A stretch of 64,000 nt of DNA. Source: Rhodoferax sp. OV413 (lineage in GTDB: Bacteria; Pseudomonadota; Gammaproteobacteria; Burkholderiales; Burkholderiaceae_C). The stretch spans positions 35,434-99,433 of the forward strand of contig CAMAWD010000014.1 in the NCBI GenBank assembly GCA_945861785.1. The letters are read 5' to 3'. Of the stretch, positions 1-10,900 are shown piece by piece; position 1 is the stretch's first letter; every line of letters starts with the position of its first letter. Both the position numbers and the translations under genes were made by a program. A model generated the notes under the pieces. That model saw only the letters and a program-made list of their open reading frames with translations, searched no databases and was not told the DNA's origin.

Positions 1-1
1 A

Positions 2-1486
2 GAGATCGAGGAGATCACCAACCCCAAGGTCAAGACCGGCAAGAAGGCGCTCTCGCAGGACCAGACCCAGCTCAAGGCCAGCGTCTTGTCGGTGCTCGAC
101 GTGGTGCGCGACGAGTCCTCGAAAGACGCCGCGGTGCGCCTGGTGTTCGAGCCCAAGACCAGCCGCATCGAGCAGCAGGAGCTGATCACCACGCTGTTGG
201 CGCACACCAGCCTGGAGACCTCTGCCCCGATCAACCTGACCATGGTCGGGCTGGACGGCCGCCCGACCCAGAAGTCGCTGCGCCAGATGCTGCAGGAGTG
301 GATCGACTTTCGCCAGCAGACGATCGAGCGGCGCTCCAAGCACCGGCTCGAAAAGGCGCTGGACCGCATCCACATCCTGGAGGGCCGCCAGCTCGTCCTG
401 CTCAACATCGACGAAGTGATCGCCATCATCCGCCAGGCCGACGAGCCCCGCCAGGCGCTGATGGCGCGGTTTGCGCTGTCCGAGCGGCAGGCCGAGGACA
501 TCCTGGAGATCCGGCTGCGCCAACTCGCGCGGCTCGAGGCAATCAAGATCGAGCAGGAGCTCAAGGCCTTGCGCGAGGAACAGAAAAAGCTCGAAGAAAT
601 CCTCGGCAGCCCGGCTGCGTTGCGCCGGCTCATGGTGCGCGAGATCGAGGCCGACGCCAAGCAGTTCGGCGACGCCCGGCGCACCCTGATCCAGCCCGAG
701 AAACGCGCCGTGGTCGAGGTGCGCGTGGTCGATGAACCGGTCACCGTGGTGGTCAGCGACAAGGGCTGGGTGCGTGCACGCACCGGCCACGGCCACGATC
801 CGGCGAGTTTTGCGTTCAAGTCCGGCGACGTGCTGCATGGCACCTTCGAGTGCCGTTCGGTCGATACCCTGCTGGTGTTTGGCAACAAGGGACGGGTGTA
901 TTCGGTGCCAGTGTCGATGTTGCCAGGTGCGCGGGGTGACGGGCAACCGGTCACGACCCTGCTCGATCTGGAGCCGGGTACGCAACTGCTGTGGTACTTT
1001 GCGGGGCCGTCGGGCGCGGCCTTGTTGCTGGCCGGCTCCGGTGGTTATGGTTTTCTGGCCACCGTGGAGCAGATGAGCTCCCGGCTCAAGGCCGGCAAGG
1101 CCTTTGTCGGTTGCAGCGAGGGCGAAACGCTGACCCGGCCTTCGCCAGTATCGGGTGGTTCCGGCGCGATGCCCCTGCCAGTGGCGACCCACGTCGCCTG
1201 CGCGTCCACTGGCGGGCGCATCCTGACCTTCGAGATCGGCGAACTCAACGCCATGGCCAATGGCGGCAGGGGCCTGAAGCTGATCGATCTGGAGGCCAAG
1301 GATACTCTGGCCGGTGCTGCTGCCTACACCCGCAGCGTGCGCATCCACGGCATCGGGCGCGGTGCCAAGGAGCGCGACGAAACGCTCGAGATCCGCAGCC
1401 TGAACAACGCCATGGCGGGTCGCGCGCGCAAGGGCAAGGCTGCAGACCTCGGGTTCAAGCCGGTCGGTATCGTGCGCGTGTTGTAG
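2..1486 (+). CDS. parC: DNA topoisomerase IV subunit A (ParC), C-terminal part, 5' end outside window
   Basis: ParC cuts and religates DNA in the ParC2ParE2 topoisomerase IV complex that decatenates daughter chromosomes. The frame is open from base 2, so the catalytic winged-helix and tyrosine lie upstream and only the tower/coiled-coil part and the C-terminal beta-pinwheel are seen. The helical stretch with heptad-like Glu/Lys/Leu (around 540-600) is the GyrA/ParC coiled coil. The following segment has the repeated blade pattern of GyrA-type C-terminal domains. A GyrA box typical of gyrase is not evident and the tail is short and basic, which favours ParC over GyrA. The stop is at 1484-1486. 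A parE neighbour would be expected upstream but is not visible. Confidence 0.9.
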   Translation, partial: EIEEITNPKVKTGKKALSQDQTQLKASVLSVLDVVRDESSKDAAVRLVFEPKTSRIEQQELITTLLAHTSLETSAPINLTMVGLDGRPTQKSLRQMLQEWIDFRQQTIERRSKHRLEKALDRIHILEGRQLVLLNIDEVIAIIRQADEPRQALMARFALSERQAEDILEIRLRQLARLEAIKIEQELKALREEQKKLEEILGSPAALRRLMVREIEADAKQFGDARRTLIQPEKRAVVEVRVVDEPVTVVVSDKGWVRARTGHGHDPASFAFKSGDVLHGTFECRSVDTLLVFGNKGRVYSVPVSMLPGARGDGQPVTTLLDLEPGTQLLWYFAGPSGAALLLAGSGGYGFLATVEQMSSRLKAGKAFVGCSEGETLTRPSPVSGGSGAMPLPVATHVACASTGGRILTFEIGELNAMANGGRGLKLIDLEAKDTLAGAAAYTRSVRIHGIGRGAKERDETLEIRSLNNAMAGRARKGKAADLGFKPVGIVRVL

Positions 1487-1502
1487 TCCGGGCGCTGGTG
1501 GC

Positions 1503-1673
1503 TCAAGCCGGCACATCGGCGACTTCCCGGAATGCGCCCCGGATGGCTTTGTCGTACTGCGCGGTGGCGATGTCCTGCCCCACCCGGGCCGCCGCGGTAC
1601 CACCGCCGCCCATGCCCGTTGTGAAGGGAAAAATTGCCGCCACCGGCGCAACCGGGATCTTGTGGGGGCAGTT
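1503..1673 (-). pseudogene. Fragment of an RND-type outer-membrane efflux lipoprotein (NodT/OprM family)
   Basis: On the minus strand an open stretch ends with residues reading AQYDKAIRGAFREVADVPA. This closely matches the family signature of TolC/NodT outer-membrane efflux factors (AQYEKAIQTAFREVADALA in typical members), and just upstream is a loosely preserved GGxxxA-type segment. A real protein continues about 80 residues further and has several hundred before it. Here a TGA follows at once and there is no plausible N-terminal part, so only about 55 residues of an internal region remain. It is convergent with parC. Recognition is from memory of the family consensus and no search was run. 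Confidence 0.5.
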
Positions 1674-1908
1674 GCCGAACCATGCTACCGGGGCGCACAA
1701 ACCCGGGCAACTCCGCTGTGTTGGCGTGCTGCAACACCATAGAGCTTTACCTGGACAGCAGCACCGTTTCCCAACCGGCCCATAGTACATTCGGCAGGTA
1801 GGGGGAAGGCCGAGCCGAGAAGGCTTTGGCATACCGTGCCCGACGCACCGCCATTTTGCGGAAGTGCCCGCTGCCAGCCAGCCTGGCCGGGTTCAGGAGA
1901 AACTGAAA
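1674..1908. other. Intergenic leader of the two-partner secretion operon
   Basis: No convincing gene. The segment should hold the promoter of the downstream adhesin operon. A good Shine-Dalgarno (AGGAG at 1895-1899) lies 9 bases before ATG 1909. I see no clear sigma-70 or sigma-54 match and no terminator for parC. Confidence 0.4.
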
Positions 1909-4900
1909 ATGCCTGATCGCGCTTGTTTCGCAACCCGCACCCGGTTCCACCACAGACAGTTTCGCCCCGCAGTTCTTGCCCTGGCAGTGGCCAGTGCATT
2001 CGCCGTCCAGCCTGTCAAGCTCCAGGCGCAGACCCTGCCCACGGGCGGCGTGGCAGTGCATGGCCAGGCCGCCATCAGCAACCCGTCACCGAACCAGTTG
2101 CGCGTGGTCACCCAGAACGGCGCTGGCACCAACCGCTCGGCCATCAACTGGCAGAGTTTCTCGATCGCGCCTGGTGCCAGCACCAACTTTGTGCAACCCA
2201 GCGCCAACAGCCTGTCGATCAACCGCGTCGTCACCAACACCCCGTCCAGCATTTTCGGCACCCTGTCTTCCAATGGCCGTCTGGTGCTGGTGAACCAGTC
2301 GGGTATTGCGGTGGGGGCCGGTGCGGTGATCGACACCGCCGGCTTCACGGCATCGGCGCTGCGCATGAGCGACGCCGATGCCCTGGCCGGCCGGCTGCGT
2401 TTTGGCGACGCCAATGCCGGCATGGGCGGTGCGGCCGGTATCACGGTGGGCGGGCGTATCACCGCGCGCGATGGCGATGTGGTGCTGGTGGCGCCGAACA
2501 TCGATATCGGTGCCAGTGCGCTGGTGCAGGCACCCAACGGCAGCACCATCCTGGCTGCGGGCCAGCAGGTCGAGATCACCGGGCGGGGGCTGGAAGGCAT
2601 CACGCTGCTGGTGCAGGCCCCGAGCAACCAGGTGCGCAACCTGGGCCGGTTGGAGGGGAGTGCAGTGGGCATTTTCGCCGGCACCTTGCGCCACAGCGGC
2701 GAGATCCAGGCCACCACGGCCAGCCTGGAAGGCGGCAGAGTGGTGCTCAAGGCAAGTGGGGACGCGTATGTGGAAGGTACCGGCAAGGTGCTGGCCACGG
2801 GCAGCAAGGGCGGGCGTATCGACGTGCTGGGCCAGCGCGTGGCGGTGATGGACCAGGCGGTGGTCGATGCCTCCGGCGCGCAGGGCGGCGGCACGGCGCG
2901 CATCGGCGGCGACTACCAGGGCAAGAACCCCGATCTGCCGAACGCCGCGATGGCCTATATCGGGCCCGAGGCGCAAATCCTGGCGTCCTCGACCGTCCTG
3001 GGAGATGGCGGCAAGGTCATCGTCTGGGCTGACGACGTGGCGCGGGCCTACGGTCGCATCGCCGCCGACGGCGGGCCGGCTGGCGGGGCCGGCGGGCTGG
3101 TCGAGACCTCGGGCAAGCATTATCTGGACGTGGGCGGGTCGCGGGTCACGGCCAGCAGCACGGATGGGCGGCCGGGCACCTGGCTGTTGGATCCTGGCGA
3201 CATCAACGTCCTGCGTGGCAGCGATGGTGCCAACGTCGCTCTGACTGGGGCATCGCCATTCCAGCCGGTTTCCAGCTCATCTTTTGCGAACGTCACCGAC
3301 GGCACGCTCAGTGCAGCGCTCGACGCGCAGACCAACGTGGTGCTCACCACCACCAATGTCGGTGCCGACGGCGGCGCGCAGGGCAACATCATCTTCAACG
3401 CCGCTCTCAATGGCGACATCATCATCGAGCGCACCGTCAGCACCAGCCTGGCCACGCTGGATATCCAGGCGGCCAACAACATCATCTTTAGTGGCGGCGC
3501 GACGACTTTCCGCCAGTTTGCGTCGGGCGGTCAGGGACTGGCAGTCAGCCTCAGCGCCGGCGGCTCCTCCGTCGTGGATGCGGGCGGGCAGCTGATCCTC
3601 GATTCGACCAACGGCAACACCGTCGAGCTCGTGGTCAAGGGTGGCAAGACCTTGACCAACAACGGCACCCTGGCCCTCAACGGCGCCAGCAGCGTCCGCC
3701 TGCCCAACGAGAGCGGTTATGCGACGTTGCAAAACGCGTCCGGCGGCACGGTCAACATCAATTCGACCGCCAACTGGTCCTTTCTCAGCGATTCGGGCGT
3801 CCAGGGCGGTATCGTCAACAACAATGGCGTCGTGAACGTACTGCTGCCCTCGGCGGCCAGCACCTCATGGGAAGCGGAGTACAACCAGGGCGCGCTTGGA
3901 GTACTCAATATCGGCACAGGCAGGCTCCTGTCGATGCAGAACGCCGGTACGCTGCAGGGCCAGGTCAGCATCGCCTCGGGCGCCGAGCTCAGGCTGAGCG
4001 AGACGCATGGCGGCGCGCGCACCATCGCCGCCAACTTTGGCAGCAGCGGCCAGTTGACGGTGGTCTCCGGCGTCACTGCGACTTTCGCCAATCCGACAGG
4101 CGTGCTGGGGCAGTTCTTGCTCGATGGCTCGGCGATCCTGCAAAGCGGCACCTTGGCCACCGATGTCTACAGCCAGAGCTCCTCTGCCTCGCTCACGGGC
4201 GCCGGCAACCTTTCCGTCACCAGCGCATTCAACGACGGCGGTGGCGTCTTCAACCCGACCGGCGCGCTGGACATCACGCAAGGGTCGGGCACGTTGAACT
4301 TCGGGCGCAGCCTGTCGCTGGCAAGCTTTGAGCTGCGCGCGAATGCCGCCCTCACCCTCAGCGGCAACATCAGCACCAGCGGCCCGCTCCTCTTGTCCAG
4401 CCTGACCGGGTCTCTGGCGGTTGCTGGAAGCCTGGCCGGCAATGTGCTGACCCTGAATGCCGGCACATCGCTGGACATCAACGCCAATATCACCGCCCAT
4501 GACCTGAACATGACGGCGGGTGGTGCGATCACCCAGAACGCCGGAACCCTGACGTCGACGGGGTTTGCCATCATCAACGCCACTGCGGGCCCGATCAACG
4601 CCACCAATGCCCGGCCGATCACGCTGAATTCAGTTGGCAATGACTTTCAGGTCGTCAGCACGAATGGCAGCAATGTGAGCTTGACAGATGCGAACGCTGT
4701 GCAACTTGCGTCTTCCGCTGTGTTTGGCAATTATTCCGTGGCGAGCCAGGGCGACATCACGCAGCAAGGCGGTTCGGACCTGCAGATTGTGGGCCCGACC
4801 ACTTTCGCGTCGGCCGCAGGCAACATCTCCATTACCAGTGGCGCGAACGGCGGCAACAACTTCAGCAGCATCACGGTGACCGGCGGCAATATCGCGGTAT

Positions 4901-7900
4901 CGGACAAGAACGCACTGGTGGTGACAGCGTTCACGCGCAACGTCCCCAATGCCAACCTGTCCTTCTTCGCTGGCGGCGCGCTGACACTGCCGGCCGGCAA
5001 CATCAATGTCGGCTCCGGGGCTTTGCAGCTTGGCAGCGGTGGTGTGTTCACCACGCCCGGCGACCTCACGGCCAACTTCTTCCTGGAACTGAGCGGTTCT
5101 GCGGCCCTGACCCTCGCGCACAACCTCAGCACGACTGGCGCCTTGTTTCTGCAGGGCAGCAGCATTGCGCAGACCGCAGGTGCCGTCGTGGTTGGTGGCG
5201 CCACGAGTCTGAATGTGCCAGGTGGCACGGTCAGCCTGGCCCGGAGCGGCAACGACTTCAGCAGCATCGCGGGGTCCACTGGCGCCTTGACAGTCGTGGA
5301 CATCAACAGCCTGGCGGTGAACCCGTCCGGCATCAACAGCAACAACGGCAACGTCACCCTGTCCGCCACCGGCAGTGGCGCCATAACCCTGTCCGGCCCC
5401 ATCAACGCCGGCACCGGCCAGATCAACATCAGCAGCGGCGCGGACATTCTCGGTGGTGGGGCGCTGAGCGGCTCCAACATCGCCATCCAGACGCAGGCAG
5501 GCCTGGACCTCTCGACCAACATCACCGCCACCGGCACGCTGTTGCTGGCCACGAATGCTGGCAGTGGCATCACCCAATCCGGCGGGTCTATCGTGGTGGG
5601 TGGCCTCACGACCGCCACGGCCGGCTCTTTGCCGATCACGCTGACACAGCCCGGCAACGATTTCAGCTCCTTTGCCGCCACCGGCACTGCCATCAGCGTG
5701 CGCGACACCAACGCACTGAACCTGGGCGCGATCAATGGCGCCACCAGCCTGAATGTGCTGACCAACGGCAACCTGACCCAGAGCGCGCCGCTGGTCGTTT
5801 CCGGAGCGGCAAGTTTCAACGCCGGCAAGGGGGGCATCTCGTTACCCAACTTTGCCAACGACTTTGGCAGTGCCCAGTTGGCTGGTGGCGATATTTTCGT
5901 GGTGGTCAACAATGGCCTTTTGGTGAATGGCTTGACGCGGAATGTTCCCGACGCCAACCTGCATCTGCAAGCCAGATTTGGGTCGTTGACATTCTCCGGT
6001 GTCGGCGCCATCGACACGGGGGCCGGCACCTTGAGCTTGGACAGCGGTGGCACCTTGACGACGCCGGGTGCCCTGAGCGGGTCTGGCATGTATCTGCGTG
6101 GTGCGTTTGGTTTGACGCTGACAGACAACATCAGCACGCCGGGCTCGCTTGAGCTCAACGCTGACAACTTCATAAACCAGACCGGTGGTGTCATCACTGT
6201 GGGTGGTCCTACTTTTGGCGGAGGCCTACCGGGCAGCACTGCCATCACGATGAACAACGCGGCCAACGACTTTGCCAGTGTGGGGCTCACCGGCAGCACG
6301 ATCCAGCTGCGAGACAGCAACGCCATCGTTCTTGGCGCAATGCAGGCCGGAACCAGCCTGAACGTCGTTGCCGGCGGCAACGTCACCCAGAGCGCGCCGC
6401 TGGTGATCTCGGGCACCACCAGCATCACCTCGGCGGGCAACGTGACACTGACCACCCCGGGCAACAACCTCAACAGCCTGAGCATCAACGCCAATGCGAT
6501 CAACGTCGTCGAAGGCGCCGGCAACTCGCTCACAGTGACCTCGCTGGGCAGTGGCGTCAACCAGCCCGTGAGCCTTGCAGCAGGTCACACTTTGACCCTG
6601 CCAGGCACGCCGATCAACACCGGCACGGCAAATCTTTCGCTCTTCAGCGCCATCGGGCCGCTGACCGTTCCGGCGGCGCTGAGCGGCAACACCATCAGCC
6701 TGGGGGCGGTCACCGGTTTGACGGTCAACGCGCCCGTCAACGCGGCAGGCAATTTCAACGCCAGCGTCAGCAATGCTGCGTCTGTCACCACCATCAACGC
6801 CGACGTGCTGGCGGGCGGCACGATGACGCTCAACCTGGCCGGTGGCCTTGAGCTGCCGGCGGTGAACCTGCCTGCCCGGCTCGGCGCCGGGACCGGCCAG
6901 ACCATCAACGCGAAGTACGTCGCGCTGACGGTCACCGGCAGTGGCACCTCGGAGATCTTCAACCTGGCTGGCCCGCAGACCATCACGACGTCGGGCATGA
7001 ATGGCGCTGGTGAAGGCCTGGTGGTCGGGAACACCGGCACCGGCACCGACACGGCCGGCATCTACAACGCGGCCGGCTTGCAGACCATCACGGTCAACAA
7101 TGCCGATGTTGTGCGTGTGGCGGCCACCAGTGGCGAAGCGTTCATCCACAGTGATGGCGGGCAGACCCTGGTGCTGCAAGGGGCCTCGAGCGCCAATACG
7201 TTGCTGGTGGGGATTGGCGGGGCCACGCACACCGCGGAAATCCGGGGCAACAACCAGTCCATCGTGGCCGGCCAGCTGGGCCAGGCAGGCGCCATCACCG
7301 TTGTCGGAGGCAGCACCAACGATTTCGACAGTGGCTTCGCCAACGACAGCGGCACGCAAACCATCAAGACGTCGGGTCAGCTAGCCCTCTTCGGCGGGTC
7401 GGCCCCAGGTGGGGCAGGCGTCGACTGCCTTGCCGCTGGTGGTGGCGCCCACGTGGGCTCCTGCGGCTTCATCGCGCAGCAAGGAGCGGGCTTGCAGACG
7501 CTGTCGGCGTCCAGCATGCAACTGCTCGGGGGGGGCTCCGGCAGCAGCAACCTGGCCGTGATCGCCAGTCAGAACGCGTCGCAGCAGCTGATCGAGATCA
7601 CTGGCGGGGGCAGTCTGGCCTTGTTGGGCGGCAGCGGAAGCGGTTCTGGCAACAAGGCGCTGATCGCTTCCACCGGGCCTTTGCAGACCGTCAACTTCCT
7701 GTCTGGAGGCATTCTGGCCGTCGTGGGTGGTACCGTGGGCAGCCAACACAGCGCTGGCGTTTTCTCGAACGGTGCCGCAAGCACGCAGACGTTCAGCGGT
7801 GCGACTGGTATCCAGTTGTCGGGCGGAGCGAGTGGCGGCGGCTTGGGCGCGGGCAACTTTGCCAGCCTGCGTGCGGCAGGCAGCCAGTCGATCACGGTCG

Positions 7901-10900
7901 GCAACGGTGGCATTTCGATGGTCGGCGGTGGCGGCTCGCTGACCGGCAACTACGCGAACATCGAGCAGATTGGCGGCGCCGGCACGTCACAGTCGATCAC
8001 CATCAACGGCACGGGCAGCATCACCCTGCAGGGCGGCTCTTCCGCAGGCACCGGCGTAGCCGGTGGCAGCGGGGCGTCGATCCGATCGGGTGGCGACAGC
8101 CAGACCATACTTTTCACCGGTACCGGTATCGGGCGTGCGATCGACATCACCGGTGGTACGGTGGGCGCTGACGCGTACGCAGAGATCTACGCCGGGGCCG
8201 GTTCGCAGTCCATCGTCGGCGCCGGCCTGATCACGCTGACCGGCGGTGCCAGCGGTGGCGGCGCCAGTTTCGGTGGGGATGACACGCTGGGTAACCTGGC
8301 CACCATCGCTGCGGACATCAATCACCAGACCATCACTGCCAGCGGGCTTGTGCTGCAAGGGGGGGCGGGCGGCCTCAACAATTTCGCCTTGGTGTATGGC
8401 GGTGGCAACCAGGCGATCACGGTGGGCGCCAGTGGCCTGCAATTGCTTGGCGGAGGCGGTGGCGCGCTCGATGCCAAGAATGCAGCCCTTGTGCTCAAGG
8501 GCAACGATGTACCGGCCACCAGCCAGACCATCACGGTCGGGGGCGGTGGTGCGATCGTGCTGCAAGGTGGCAACGCCAGCGCAAGCAATGTCGGACTGGA
8601 CGCCAACCTGCGCAACTTCAGCAACGGTGCTTTCGCAGCGATCCGCTCCGAGGGCGTCGCGCAGCTGATCGAGTTTGCGGCACCCGGCGGCAGCATCCAG
8701 CTCACGGGTGGCACGCTTGGCAGCGACAACCACGCAATGATCGTGGCGCAAAGCGGCACACAGACCATTCGTGGCAGCAGCGCGGCGAATGCGCCAGGCC
8801 TGGCGCTCTCCGGGGGTGCGTCCGGCGGTGTCGGTGGTGCCGCCAATGAAGGCAACCGGGCTTTGGTACTCAGTCTGGCAGGCAACCAGAGTGTCACGGC
8901 CAGTTCGATCAGTCTGGCTGGCGGCGCCGCCGGCAACGAAAACCGGGCCCACATCCGCCAGGGGGATGCCAGCAACGGGCTGTCGAGTACGCAGGCCATG
9001 ACCATCGTCGGCGGCGGCAGCGTCGCCATGCAAGGCGGCGGCGGAAACACGAATTTTGCACGCATCCAGTCGTTTGGCACCACGCAGTCCCTGACCTACA
9101 GCGCTGGCGGCAGCCTCAACCTGACTGGTGGCACCGGGGCCAGCCTCGACTTCGCGAGCATCAATGCGGTGAACGGAAACCAGAACATCCTGGGCTCGCC
9201 GAACATCGCGGTCACTGGCGGGGCAAGCGGCGGGGCGGACTTGAACGGCAACTTTGCCAGCATCACCGCCAACAGCGCAACTGCGACGCAAACCATCGTC
9301 AGCAGCGCCATGACTCTCAATGCCGGTGCGGGGGGGACCAACAACTTCGCTGTACTCCTGGCGCCGGTGCAGAACATCACGGTGCACGGCAACCTCGCGA
9401 TGACCGGCGGTGGTTCAGCCACCAGCCTGGACGGCACCACCGGGGGCGGCACGCGCATCGGCGAAAACGGTGGCGCGACGGGCAGCGCCGTGACACTGGT
9501 GGTCGACAACAACATCACCCTGACCGGCGGCAGCGTGGGTGGGGCCGCGATCGGCAACAGCATCCAGGGCGGCACGACCACCAGCATCAACATCACCGCC
9601 GGGGGCAATGTCACGCTCAATCCGGGTACCGCGGCGACGGCCGGCGTACGGTTGGGCAGCCCGGTGGCCAATACGGCTGCGGGCGACATCGTGGTTGTTG
9701 CCGGCGGGGCCATCACGCTCAATGGCACGGTGGCTGGCGAAACTTCCGTGCGCTCGCTGGGCAAGGTCAAGCTCGAAGGCAACACGCTGGCGATCGGCAA
9801 TGCGGTCACCGGCAGCGAGGTGGACCTGCATGGCCTGGCGGGTGTCAGCCTGTCTGGTGTGGCTGCCGTGTCGGCCACGGCCACCAGTGGCAATTCGCTC
9901 GACGTGGTGGTGGACGGCGGTGCGTTCAGCAACACGGCAGGGGCTGGCGCGCTGAACGCGGCGGCCGGCGGCCGCTGGCTGGTGTACTCGGTCAACCCGG
10001 TCAACGACACGCGTGGTGGCCTGGTTCCGGCGTTCAAGCAATACGGCGCGGTGTCAGGCAGTACGGTGCTGGGCACGGGCAACGGGTTCCTGTACAGCGT
10101 CGTTCCCAGCGCCACGGCAAGCCTGGTGGGGCCGATCACCAAGGCTTACGACGGCAGCCTGGTAGCGACACTCACCGGTGCCAACTACAGCGTGACCGGC
10201 ATCGACGGTGATGTGGTGGTGCTCAACAGCCCCTCAACGGGCATTTTTGACACCAAGGACTTTGGCACTGCCAAGACGGTCACGTCAGGCGCATCGAGCG
10301 TTGTCAGCGCCAGCAACGGCGCCGCCACGGTGTTCGGTTACAACCCGCTGGTGGCCCCGGCGACCGGTGCGGTGGGAAGCATCGGCGCCGCCAGCCTGGT
10401 GCTGACCACCAGCGCGGTTACCAAGATCTACGACGGCACGACCAGTGCCCTGGGTTCGGCCACGATCAGCAGCGGCGCCCTCGTCGGCAGCGACTCACTG
10501 GGCGGTGGCAGTTTTGCCTTTGTCGACCCGAATGCCGGCGCCAACAAGGCGGTCACAGTGAACGGCGTGACTGTGAACGACGGCAATGGTGGCGCGAACT
10601 ACAGCGTGAGTTACGTGAACAACGCGACAAGCACGATCAGCCCGTTTGCGGTGAACCTGACGGGCAGCCGGAGCTATGACGGCACAACCGCCGTCAACGC
10701 AGCTGTCTTGACCGTGGGCGCGCTGGTGGGCACGCAAACGCTGAATCTTTCGGGCGCGGGCACGATGGCGACCAAACATGTCGGTACCGGCAAGGCGCTG
10801 GGGCTGGGCACGCTGGCGCTGGCCGATGGCAGCGGGTTGGCAAGCAATTACACCTTCACCGGCGGCACCCAGGCCGTGAACATCACCCAGGCGCCCCTGA

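Noticed and set aside
1801..1850. Sigma-54 site before tpsA (TGGCATACCGTGCC)
   Set aside because: GG to GC spacing is two bases short.
1864..1908. GTG 1864 as tpsA start
   Set aside because: ATG 1909 has a proper Shine-Dalgarno and a cleaner signal peptide.
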